A stretch of DNA of 24,387 nt from CAYSCZ01 sp964429655 (GTDB lineage Bacteria; Bacteroidota; Bacteroidia; Cytophagales; Cyclobacteriaceae). The notes below the pieces were generated by a model that made no database searches, was not told the origin of the DNA, and saw only the letters and a program-made list of their open reading frames with translations. Below, piece by piece: positions 16,612 through 24,309 of the stretch; the first letter of the stretch is position 1, and the number at the start of each line of letters is the position of its first letter. The translations under genes were made by a program, and so were the position numbers. Where the stretch lies: contig CAYSCZ010000046.1 of assembly GCA_964429655.1 (NCBI GenBank), positions 1 through 24,387 on the forward strand, read 5' to 3'.

Positions 16612-17946
16612 CTATTTTCCTAATTGATAACCTTTAAGATTTTTATAGAGGGCAACTGCATGAGAATCAGTTAGTCCTGAAATAAAATCAATTATTACAC
16701 GTAGTGCTTTATAAACCGAATCTGAATGCTCGAGGTTATCTTGATATTCCATGGGAAGAAGTCTAAACAGAACATTGTTTCTTTTTTTACGATATTGATG
16801 CTGTGCTTTATTGATCAGATGAATTAACTCATCTACCAGGCCTTCGATGGTTGCAAACCCCGCGATCTCTCTTTCAATCACCTGCCGGGCCCTGTAAATT
16901 TTTTCAATGGAAACATTATTAATGTGCTCAAGCGCATTATTACTATTTACCAAAGCTATCAAGGGGTTGTCAAAAGTGCCATTCAGGATATTTTGTTCAT
17001 TATCAAGGTATACTTCAACCACTTCTTCAATCAGCTGGCCAATAGCCATGGACCGCATCAGGCTTATCCTTTCATGGGTGGAGGTGATTTTACTGAGTTT
17101 ATCTTCTTTAAGCCTATCTTTTAAAATATTCTTAAACAATGCCTTTGTATCGTGGTAATTTATTAAGCCAAGCCGGCAACCGTCTTCCAGGTCAATAATG
17201 TTATAGCAAATATCGTCAGCAGCTTCAACCAAGAAATTCAAGGGATGACGTAAGTATACGATATCACTATTCGATAATGAAGGAATTTCCAGTTTTTGAA
17301 AAATATCTTTGACAGCATCCTTTTCGGTTTGAAAGAAACCATATTTAGAATGACTTTTTCTTTTTTTATTGGGATTGGAAATAATGCTTTCACGGGGATA
17401 TTTTATGAAGGCCGCTAATGACGTGTAAGTCAGTTTTAATCCCGGATACAATGAATTAAGAATCCTGAATCCCTGGGCATTACCCTCAAAGGTGATGATA
17501 TCCTTATATTCTTTCCCGGTCAGTTGTTCTTTAAGTTCTTGCGGTATATTTTTCTCTAGAGCAGAAGAGATCGCATCTTCTCCTGAGTGACCAAATGGTG
17601 GATTGCCCAAATCATGGGCAAGGCTGGCTACTGAGATAATAGAACCAAAGTCATTAACCGTGATTCCCTCCTCTGTTAGTTTTGGGTTGTTTTTCAGCAC
17701 ATTTTCTCCGACACGCTTTCCCAATGATCTCCCAACGCTGGAAACTTCAAGACTATGCGTTAGTCTTGAATGGACAAAATCCTCGACAGGCAGCGGAAAT
17801 ACTTGCGTTTTATCCTGCATCCTTCGGAATGGATAGGAAAATATTATTCGGTCGTAATCAACTTCAAAAGAACTTCTCAGGGGACGTTGAGCCGATTTTC
17901 TTTCTCCCGGTCTTTCGCAATTGATTAAGGCATTCCACTGCATCAT
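16612..17946 (-). CDS. dgt: Deoxyguanosinetriphosphate triphosphohydrolase (dGTPase)
   Basis: This HD-domain enzyme hydrolyses dGTP to deoxyguanosine and triphosphate and so affects the dNTP pool. The 444-residue protein shows the family signatures in order: RPLRSSFEVDYDRI near 21-34, RLTHSLEV (His64), the HD pair at 111-112 in LAHDLGNPPFGHSGE, FEGNAQGFRIL near 153-163, and EAADDICYNI with the metal-binding Asp at about 244-245. The gene starts with two consecutive ATG codons, the first one base after the stop of the preceding gene, which points to translational coupling. Some HD-domain dNTPases limit phage replication, but nothing here points specifically to defence. Confidence 0.95.
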   Translation of the reverse strand: MMQWNALINCERPGERKSAQRPLRSSFEVDYDRIIFSYPFRRMQDKTQVFPLPVEDFVHSRLTHSLEVSSVGRSLGKRVGENVLKNNPKLTEEGITVNDFGSIISVASLAHDLGNPPFGHSGEDAISSALEKNIPQELKEQLTGKEYKDIITFEGNAQGFRILNSLYPGLKLTYTSLAAFIKYPRESIISNPNKKRKSHSKYGFFQTEKDAVKDIFQKLEIPSLSNSDIVYLRHPLNFLVEAADDICYNIIDLEDGCRLGLINYHDTKALFKNILKDRLKEDKLSKITSTHERISLMRSMAIGQLIEEVVEVYLDNEQNILNGTFDNPLIALVNSNNALEHINNVSIEKIYRARQVIEREIAGFATIEGLVDELIHLINKAQHQYRKKRNNVLFRLLPMEYQDNLEHSDSVYKALRVIIDFISGLTDSHAVALYKNLKGYQLGK

Positions 17947-17947
17947 A

Positions 17948-18406
17948 TTACAGTTGTTTTTTTAAAGTTTTAGAAATCGTATTGATCAAATCATGGTAAT
18001 TTATCTCATCAAGCTTGCCAGCATTGATGATCAATGCACTGGCATCTTTTTTATATCCATGGTCATTTGTGCCTATGATGATTTTCTCAAAACCTGAATC
18101 ATATAAATTATATTGTACCATTATTCCGGCTACTAATGCTTTCATCGTGTCCCACCATGTTTTTGGAAACTCAATAATAAAGGTGTGATTTCTAATTACT
18201 TTCTGGACATTTCTTTCAAATATTTTCTTATCCTTTCCATTCATCGATTGGTAATACCTCAAATGGTTCTTTAAAATCTTTTTGTACCTTTTATTCAAGG
18301 GGGCATCAACCCATGGGTTCTTAATGCCGATATTAATTTTATTGATGAATGATATGCCTAAGAGGATAGTAACAGAGGCGATTGCCAAGATAAAAACCTC
18401 CAGCAC
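17948..18406 (-). CDS. Membrane-anchored MtfA-like protein lacking the HExxH protease motif
   Basis: The 152-residue protein has one N-terminal membrane helix (about 3-22) and a soluble domain. Residues about 42-115 (ILKNHLRYYQSMNGKDKKIF, then a V..A...Q pattern and FEKIIIG) resemble the N-terminal half of MtfA-type zinc-dependent peptidases of Bacteroidota. No HExxH follows and the protein ends where the catalytic half would begin, so it is probably non-catalytic. The start is GTG at 18404-18406; an in-frame TAA lies two codons upstream, and the next in-frame ATG would remove the membrane helix. It begins 6 nt after glyS and ends one base before dgt, so all three are probably one translational unit. 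The MtfA relationship is judged by eye and is tentative. Confidence 0.7.
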   Translation of the reverse strand: MLEVFILAIASVTILLGISFINKINIGIKNPWVDAPLNKRYKKILKNHLRYYQSMNGKDKKIFERNVQKVIRNHTFIIEFPKTWWDTMKALVAGIMVQYNLYDSGFEKIIIGTNDHGYKKDASALIINAGKLDEINYHDLINTISKTLKKQL

Positions 18407-18412
18407 CTTATG

Positions 18413-19957
18413 TTATAATTTCTTTAGTGCTGTAACGAGTGACAGCTCCTGCGACATTATATCGCTCAAGGCGGATATTTTTTCTCTTCTTTGATTCATA
18501 GAATCCCTTTCACGAATGGTTATTGTTTCATCTTCCAGCGTTTGATGGTCTATTGTAATGCAAAATGGGGTGCCAATGGCATCTTGCCTTCTGTATCTTC
18601 TGCCTATGGCATCCTTGGCATCATACTGGGTGTTGAAGTCCATCTTTAGATTATTGAAGATTCTTAAAGAAATTTCAGGCAGACCGTCTTTATTTACTAA
18701 GGGTAGGACTGCAATTTTTACTGGTGCTAGAAAAGATGGTATTTTTAAGACAACCCTTTCTGATCCATCCTTCAGGTTCTCTTCCTGATAAGCGCTAGTT
18801 AGCACTGATAAAAATAGCCTGTCTAAACCAATGGACGTCTCCACAACGAAGGGTGTATAAGCGTTGTTTTCCTGGTTATCATAAAACTGTAGCTTTTTTC
18901 CGGAATATTCTTCATGGGCTTTTAAATCGAAGTCAGTCCTGGAGTGTATCCCTTCAATCTCTTTAAACCCCATGGGGAAATTAAATTCAATATCGCAAGC
19001 AGCATTGGCATAATGCGCCAAGTTCAAATGGTCATGAAACCGATAATTATCATCCCCCAGCCCCAGGTTTTTATGCCAACACATCCTTTTTTGCTTCCAA
19101 TGCTGATACCATTGCATTTCCTCCCCGGGTTTCACAAAAAATTGCATTTCCATCTGTTCGAACTCCCGCATCCTGAAGATGAACTGGCGGGCTATGATCT
19201 CATTACGGAAAGCTTTCCCTATTTGAGCTATTCCAAAAGGGATTTTCATCCTTCCGGTTTTTTGAACATTCAGGTAATTGACAAATATGCCTTGAGCTGT
19301 TTCAGGGCGCAGGTAGATTTTATTGGATTCACCGGCAACAGATCCCAGTTCGGTGCTGAACATCAGATTGAATTGACGCACATCTGTCCAGTTTTTAGAC
19401 CCGGTTATGGGGTCTGCTATTTCTAGTTCCTCGATTAAAGCTTTGAGATCATTTAATTCTGAGTTATCAAGGGCATTTTTTAATCGCTGTGATATCGCAT
19501 CGATCTTTTCTTTGTTATTTAATACCCGTGGATTAGTATCCAGGAACTTTTCCTTGTCAAAAGATTCTCCAAATTTTTTTTCTGCCTTTTGTACTTCTTT
19601 GTCTATTTTATTTTCAAGTTTGCTGATGTAGTCCTCTACGAGGTTATCTGCCCTGTATCTTTTTTTGGAATCTTTATTATCAATCAAAGGGTCGTTAAAC
19701 GCATCCAAATGGCCTGAAGCCTTCCATGTGGTGGGATGCATAAAAATGGCAGCATCAATCCCCACAATATTATCATGCAGTTGGACCATGGCTTTCCACC
19801 AATACTCTTTGAGGTTATTCTTTAATTCCACCCCATACTGACCGTAATCATAAGTGGCACTCAATCCATCATAAATTTCACTCGAAGGGAAGATATACCC
19901 ATATTCTTTAGCATGGGAGATGATTTGTTTTAGCTTGTTTGGCTCTTCTTTTGACAT
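18413..19957 (-). CDS. glyS: Glycyl-tRNA synthetase (single-chain class II)
   Basis: It charges tRNA-Gly with glycine. The 514-residue protein is the eukaryote-like homodimer type, not the alpha2beta2 type. Seen: AKEYGYIFPSSEIYDGLSAT near the N terminus, DAAIFMHPTTWKASGH, motif 2 around FRNEIIARQFIFRMREFEQ (about 249-268), motif 3 GLDRLFL (about 377-383), and a C-terminal anticodon-binding domain starting near SFLAPVKIAVLP. A charged, helical insertion lies at about 108-175, between the N-terminal catalytic elements. The ATG at 19957 agrees with the usual start of the family. The small MtfA-like gene follows after 6 nt. Confidence 0.97.
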   Translation of the reverse strand: MSKEEPNKLKQIISHAKEYGYIFPSSEIYDGLSATYDYGQYGVELKNNLKEYWWKAMVQLHDNIVGIDAAIFMHPTTWKASGHLDAFNDPLIDNKDSKKRYRADNLVEDYISKLENKIDKEVQKAEKKFGESFDKEKFLDTNPRVLNNKEKIDAISQRLKNALDNSELNDLKALIEELEIADPITGSKNWTDVRQFNLMFSTELGSVAGESNKIYLRPETAQGIFVNYLNVQKTGRMKIPFGIAQIGKAFRNEIIARQFIFRMREFEQMEMQFFVKPGEEMQWYQHWKQKRMCWHKNLGLGDDNYRFHDHLNLAHYANAACDIEFNFPMGFKEIEGIHSRTDFDLKAHEEYSGKKLQFYDNQENNAYTPFVVETSIGLDRLFLSVLTSAYQEENLKDGSERVVLKIPSFLAPVKIAVLPLVNKDGLPEISLRIFNNLKMDFNTQYDAKDAIGRRYRRQDAIGTPFCITIDHQTLEDETITIRERDSMNQRREKISALSDIMSQELSLVTALKKL

Positions 19958-19962
19958 AGCGG

Positions 19963-19989
19963 CAAATATAAGAAATCAACCATCCTCAA
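19963..19989 (-). promoter_or_regulatory. Putative glyS promoter, possibly giving a leaderless transcript
   Basis: On the minus strand, TATATTTG (19963-19970) matches the Bacteroidota -7 consensus TAnnTTTG exactly. A TTG at 19987-19989 lies 16 nt upstream as a possible -33 element, slightly closer than usual. Only five bases separate the -7 box from the glyS ATG, so transcription would start at or next to the start codon. It sits in the 44-nt gap after the antiporter gene. Confidence 0.5.
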
Positions 19990-20001
19990 GAATCTAAAAT
20001 A

Positions 20002-21942
20002 TCACTTATCAAACTTCAATGTCAATTGGTCAAGGCTTTCATTTGAACCAACCACAGTGACAATATCCTTCAGTCGTAACCGGGTATATCCATGCGAGAT
20101 TATCAATTGGCCGCCACGCACAACCGATAGAATTATTACATCCGCTGGAAGTCTCAAATCCCTGAGCGGTATACCATGCAAGTTTGGATTTAAAACCTCC
20201 AGGTCCCTCGTGTCCTGGTTTTCTTCCATGCCCAGCAAGATAGAAGTCGCCTGGGGTGAACGCACAAAATGATCCATAAGACTAACAATAGCTGTGCTTG
20301 GGTCTACAATTCGAGCACCTAATTTCAAGAATTTATTATAATTGATCCTGTCATTCAATCTTACGATGAGGTCTTTGGTGCCAAAGTTTTGATAGGCAAT
20401 TTCACATATTTCGTAGTTCTCATCATCTGATAGCATAGTGACGATCGCTTCTGTTTTTTCAGCATTCAATTCATGGAGAAGTTCAACTTTGATGTCTTTA
20501 GTATAGATCAGGTTTAACTCATCCGGTTCCTGGAAAGATCCTTTGCTTTTCTTAGTAACAATTCTTACGGTCCATCCTTTGTTCGTCAGTGTTTTTGCCA
20601 GTGCCACGGATTGACTCTCAAGTCCAAAAATTATAGCATCAGGGATATTATCATACTCAGAACTAGCTCTTATTCTATCCTCTCCCAACTTAAAAATGGC
20701 ATATTTGAATAATGGGGGGCCGATAAACTGATTGATCACGATTAGGGCTATAATAACGGTTGCAAATTGGTCTCCCCACCCAGGAAATTCATTTGATACA
20801 ACTGTTGCTAAACCGAGTGCTACACCTGCCTGGGTAATATATGGCATCCAACCCAGGTGATTAAATTTCATTGGATCTTTAGCAAGCATGCCACCCGCGT
20901 AGGCTCCAATGACCATCGTAAAAATACGTATGAAAAAAAAGATTAATGCTACACCAATCACCTCACCTATTACATTGATTGATAAGGTAGCACCTGTCAA
21001 AGTAAAAAAAGCCACATAGACCGGCAAACTAATATCTTCAAGGATTTTTAAAAATTCAGGTCGGGATTTGCTGAAATTGGTTACATGGAAACTAGCCAGA
21101 ATACACATGAGTAAAGGCTCCAAAAATACTTCATGATGAAATTGGGCTTCGGTAAAGGTGCTAACTTTCGATGAGAAGGCATATGCAGAATAGCCTATTA
21201 GTAAGATTAACAAAGTCTTAATGAGCTTTCTGATTCTTAATTTAAGCACAGACTTCAGAAAAAATCCATAAAGGAAATAGCCCAAAACAAATGAAAATCC
21301 AAGCTCCATGATCAGAATAAGAATTTCAAGAAAGTTGAAATCCTGTCCACTGATCATAACTTGTGCCAAGGATAAACATAATGAAAATAATATAATAACA
21401 AGGAAATCTTTTAATACAGTAACACCCATGACCGTCTGCACAAAAGGTCCTTTTGCTCGAAGCTCATTTATCACTGCAATAGCCGAGGCGGGGGACCTCG
21501 CTACAAAAATTGCGGCAGTAATCATGGAGATTGCCATTTGAGCTGAATTAGACAAACCACTCATATATGGGATATATGAGGCACTAAAATAGACCCCAAG
21601 CGAACCAAGAACAAAAGTGACCACTAATTGGCCAAAGGTGTTCCATTTTATGGAATTCAAACGATTTCTTAATTCCCTTAGATATAATTCAGTTCCAGCG
21701 GCAAAAGCTATAAATGCAAGTGCTGTTTCATTTAAGAAATTCAGATTTGTTTTTGCAGATAATGGTATAAGTCCAAAAATGTATGGCCCAGTTATTATAC
21801 CTGTAAATATCAACCCCGTTATTAGCGGTAATTTTATTTTTTGGAATTTCTGCGAAATCTGCCTGGCGGCAAAAGAAATTACAATAAATCCCCCGAGGAG
21901 TATAAAAAATTCTTTATCCAGGTATTTGATAATAATTTCCAA
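20002..21942 (-). CDS. CPA2-family monovalent cation:proton antiporter with C-terminal RCK (TrkA-N/TrkA-C) domains
   Basis: The 646-residue protein probably exchanges K+ or Na+ for protons across the inner membrane. Residues 1 to about 415 are hydrophobic with about 12 helices and carry CPA2-type elements (AFIAFAAGTEL near 76-86, ARSPASAIAVINEL, and VLKDFLVI with a buried Asp). Residues about 433-550 form a Rossmann-like RCK_N domain and about 565-646 a TrkA_C domain (LPADVIILSVVRGG, VVGSNESLDQL). The nucleotide-binding glycine motif is degenerate (IIFGLESQSVALAKTL instead of GxGxxG), so any regulation may not use NAD(H) in the standard way. The start is TTG at 21940-21942; no in-frame ATG lies between it and the upstream stop, and the next in-frame ATG is deep in the membrane domain. 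Confidence 0.88.
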   Translation of the reverse strand: MEIIIKYLDKEFFILLGGFIVISFAARQISQKFQKIKLPLITGLIFTGIITGPYIFGLIPLSAKTNLNFLNETALAFIAFAAGTELYLRELRNRLNSIKWNTFGQLVVTFVLGSLGVYFSASYIPYMSGLSNSAQMAISMITAAIFVARSPASAIAVINELRAKGPFVQTVMGVTVLKDFLVIILFSLCLSLAQVMISGQDFNFLEILILIMELGFSFVLGYFLYGFFLKSVLKLRIRKLIKTLLILLIGYSAYAFSSKVSTFTEAQFHHEVFLEPLLMCILASFHVTNFSKSRPEFLKILEDISLPVYVAFFTLTGATLSINVIGEVIGVALIFFFIRIFTMVIGAYAGGMLAKDPMKFNHLGWMPYITQAGVALGLATVVSNEFPGWGDQFATVIIALIVINQFIGPPLFKYAIFKLGEDRIRASSEYDNIPDAIIFGLESQSVALAKTLTNKGWTVRIVTKKSKGSFQEPDELNLIYTKDIKVELLHELNAEKTEAIVTMLSDDENYEICEIAYQNFGTKDLIVRLNDRINYNKFLKLGARIVDPSTAIVSLMDHFVRSPQATSILLGMEENQDTRDLEVLNPNLHGIPLRDLRLPADVIILSVVRGGQLIISHGYTRLRLKDIVTVVGSNESLDQLTLKFDK

Positions 21943-22080
21943 AGGCTTAAGGGATAATGAAATTGTAAGTAGATAAATATATGATTATTAATCTATTAAT
22001 AAAGAAAATTTTCCTTTCAAATAATAGGTTCAACCAAAATCAGGGAAAGATAGTACTACCCTTGTCTATTAACCGGTAAA

Positions 22081-22109
22081 ATCATCCTTAAAGACTTCCA
22101 AGGGATGAT
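22081..22109 (-). terminator. Possible weak terminator of the hydrolase gene
   Basis: ATCATCCTT (22081-22089) pairs with AAGGGATGAT (22100-22109) with one bulged G, leaving a loop of about 10 nt. On the minus strand the hairpin is followed by TTTTACC. It lies 63 nt past the hydrolase stop. The T-run is short, so termination is uncertain. The rest of the gap 21943-22171 is AT-rich and shows nothing else I can name. Confidence 0.3.
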
Positions 22110-22171
22110 GTTATAACTGCTTACTTAAGCGGGATTCTTTTATCGCCTGGTGGAATTTTAAGGTAACAATG

Positions 22172-23098
22172 TTAATTTTTGGGGTATTTTCTTACGCCGG
22201 TGATATAACTATCATCAAGCCCTTTTTTCACTGCGTCCAAAAGGGATAAGATTGAATCAATTATCAGGTTTCTTTCTGTCCAGGTCAGGTCATGGCCACG
22301 TCCGGTAATTAATTTCAAATTAATTATTGATGCATTAATGAGATTGGTTTTTGCATACATTGCATTGGAAGGGTAAACCAGTTCATCCAGATCGCCATGC
22401 AGTATCACACATTTTGCATCAATCCTGCTCCAGAAAGGTTCCATTTTCTCTAACTCGTTTCGGTGTGATAATTTTTCTTCATTGGCCACTTTGAAAGTGG
22501 TGGGTATCAGCCATTTTAAAGGCCATTTACTGGTAGGGTAGGTAACCCAATAAGTGGTTTCCTCCCCCGGAGCTAATGATGACGATTGGAAGATGATACC
22601 ATCCACCAGGTCAGGGAAGTCCATACCGATCCTGGCAGCGACAGTCCCACCATAAGAGGACCCCAATAAAATAATTTTATCATGGGCTTTGCTCTTTAAT
22701 TTAATAACCTCAGATAATAGCTCGGCTTGTTTTTTAACTGATGTCAAAGATTGGCCAAAATTTGAATATCCATACCCCGGCCGGTCAACAGCCAACAATT
22801 TAGCATTACTCAGCAGCGTACTGTCTTTAAGATAGGACCTCCAGAAAGCAGATGAGCTGGGTGCCCCATGAATGAAAACTAATAGAGGCAGGGAATCATT
22901 TCCAAGCTCCACGTATCTGATTATTCTCTCACCACGATTTATGTAACCGACTTCGGGTTTATAGTCAAAATTATTTTCTTCAAGGTACTCAATAAACTGC
23001 ACATCATCATACCTCAGTTCAAGGAAATCATAAGCGAATACCAGAAAACCAACTACAATTAATAATGCTATATACCTTTTTTTAAAAAACTTGCTCAC
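22172..23098 (-). CDS. Membrane-anchored alpha/beta hydrolase
   Basis: The 308-residue protein has an N-terminal membrane anchor (about 8-23) after a basic start (MSKFFKKRY), so the catalytic domain is probably periplasmic. The fold and triad are visible: the oxyanion-loop motif FIHGAPSSSAFW (75-86), DRPGYGYS (105-112), nucleophile elbow GSSYGG (Ser148), Asp238 in HGDLDELVYP, and His269 in GRGHDLTW. The substrate cannot be predicted; esterase, lipase or epoxide hydrolase-like activities are all possible. The start is GTG at 23096-23098; an in-frame stop lies a few codons upstream with no ATG between. It is divergent from the FRG gene across 108 nt of AT-rich DNA. Confidence 0.88.
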   Translation of the reverse strand: MSKFFKKRYIALLIVVGFLVFAYDFLELRYDDVQFIEYLEENNFDYKPEVGYINRGERIIRYVELGNDSLPLLVFIHGAPSSSAFWRSYLKDSTLLSNAKLLAVDRPGYGYSNFGQSLTSVKKQAELLSEVIKLKSKAHDKIILLGSSYGGTVAARIGMDFPDLVDGIIFQSSSLAPGEETTYWVTYPTSKWPLKWLIPTTFKVANEEKLSHRNELEKMEPFWSRIDAKCVILHGDLDELVYPSNAMYAKTNLINASIINLKLITGRGHDLTWTERNLIIDSILSLLDAVKKGLDDSYITGVRKYPKN

Positions 23099-23206
23099 GA
23101 TGTCTAGATCTTGTGATTAATGCTTAGACGAATACGAAAATAAAACGCATAAAATGTAAATTGTTTGAAAAAAACTAGATTTTGGATTTAAATAAACAAA
23201 AAAGTC

Positions 23207-23992
23207 TTGGATAATGAGTTAGTAATAAAATCCTGGTCGGATCTGCAGGAAAAAATTTTTGAAGGGACCTGGAATGAGGAAATAAATAGATACAGGGGGC
23301 CTTATGTTTACCGGGGCTTGTCCCACGCTACCTATCTTCTCGAAACCAGTCTGATGAGACTTGGTGGGCCTTATGCAAGATTGGAAAAGCATTTGATTAG
23401 AAACTTTAAAAAATATGCCTTTAAACGGAAAACCAGTGATTCCATTTGGGATTGGTTAGCAATTGCCCAGCACCATGGACTACCTACCAGGATGATGGAC
23501 TGGACTTATTCGCCCTACATTGCATTACACTATGCAACCATTAATCTGGATCATTTTAATGTTGATGGGGCAGTCTGGTGCGTCGATTATGTGGAGCTAG
23601 CCAAATTATTGCCTAATAAACTGAAGGTAGTATTGAGTGACGAGGGCTCAAACGTTTTTACCGCCGATATGCTGGACAGTGTAATTAGTTCGTTGAATGT
23701 GTTTGATGAGATAGACAGTCAGCCATTTATAATATTCCTCGAACCCCCATCTTTGGATGAACGGATTGTGAATCAGTTTGCTTTGTTCTCGCTGATCTCT
23801 GACCCTGAATATTTGATGAACGATTATCTAACTAAGCATCCGGGGTTATACAAAAAAATCATTGTTCCGGCAGAACTGAAATGGGAGATCAGGGATAAAC
23901 TGGACCAGGCAAATATTACAGAACGCGTTTTGTTTCCGGGTTTGGATGGTTTAAGCATGTGGCTGAAGCGACATTACAGCCCAAAGACCTGA
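23207..23992 (+). CDS. FRG-domain protein
   Basis: The 261-residue soluble protein has no signal peptide or membrane segment. It carries the FRG domain signatures in order: YRGLSHATYLLETSLMRLGG (35-54), a Glu in LEKHLIRNF (60-67), WDWLAIAQHHGLPTRMMDWT (81-100) and SPYIALHYA (102-110). FRG domains are named for a conserved Phe-Arg-Gly motif; the motif here reads YRG. Their biochemical role is not established. They often occur in scattered, horizontally variable genes. The start is TTG at 23207-23209; an in-frame TAA lies six codons upstream with no ATG between, and the next in-frame ATG would cut the domain. It has its own divergent upstream region and is followed after 57 nt by the short membrane ORF. 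Confidence 0.85.
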   Translation: MDNELVIKSWSDLQEKIFEGTWNEEINRYRGPYVYRGLSHATYLLETSLMRLGGPYARLEKHLIRNFKKYAFKRKTSDSIWDWLAIAQHHGLPTRMMDWTYSPYIALHYATINLDHFNVDGAVWCVDYVELAKLLPNKLKVVLSDEGSNVFTADMLDSVISSLNVFDEIDSQPFIIFLEPPSLDERIVNQFALFSLISDPEYLMNDYLTKHPGLYKKIIVPAELKWEIRDKLDQANITERVLFPGLDGLSMWLKRHYSPKT

Positions 23993-24049
23993 ATCTGATA
24001 GGTAAACATTTTGTTGACAGGCATTATGTAATTATTAATAAAAATTAAA

Positions 24050-24301
24050 GTGGAGTATTTTCTTGAGGTTATCGAATCGTTAATTCAATCGACAGTAGTA
24101 TTAATTACATTGACGATCCTACTTATTTTAAATGCATGGATTTTTAAGAAATACAAAACCACGACGGCTCATGAAAATATTACAAAAGGGGCTATATCAT
24201 TCTTTATAGTAATGATTGGTATACTGGTATTTATCCTGGTCTTGCCTACTGATAGATCCTTTAACCCAGAATTGTCATTAGACTTTCTATTACATGATTA
24301 A
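24050..24301 (+). CDS. Small two-helix membrane protein, possibly a truncated MscS-type channel N terminus
   Basis: The 83-residue ORF starts at GTG (24050-24052), with an in-frame stop seven codons upstream. It has two hydrophobic helices (about 11-31 and 47-66) separated by a basic, polar loop. The segment ITKGAISFFIVMIGILVFIL followed by VLPTDRSF resembles the TM2 region of Bacteroidota MscS-family channels, where an LSLxGxLLSA pore helix normally follows. Here the ORF gives LSLDFLLHD and stops. It may be a channel gene broken by the inverted-repeat element that begins 8 nt later, or a real small membrane protein. The resemblance is by eye only. Confidence 0.5.
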   Translation: MEYFLEVIESLIQSTVVLITLTILLILNAWIFKKYKTTTAHENITKGAISFFIVMIGILVFILVLPTDRSFNPELSLDFLLHD

Positions 24302-24309
24302 ATCACTTC

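Noticed and set aside
18344..18412. T-box or other tRNA-sensing leader upstream of a synthetase gene
   Set aside because: The gaps before glyS and ileS are 44 and 14 nt, too short, and no T-box consensus is visible.
23161..23190. TAGATTTTG as a promoter -7 box for the FRG gene
   Set aside because: One extra base compared with TAnnTTTG, and the nearest upstream TTG is only about 12 nt away. Not distinguishable from AT-rich background.
23213..23221. ATG close to the FRG gene start
   Set aside because: Out of frame and followed by a stop after two codons; the TTG at 23207 fits the conserved frame.
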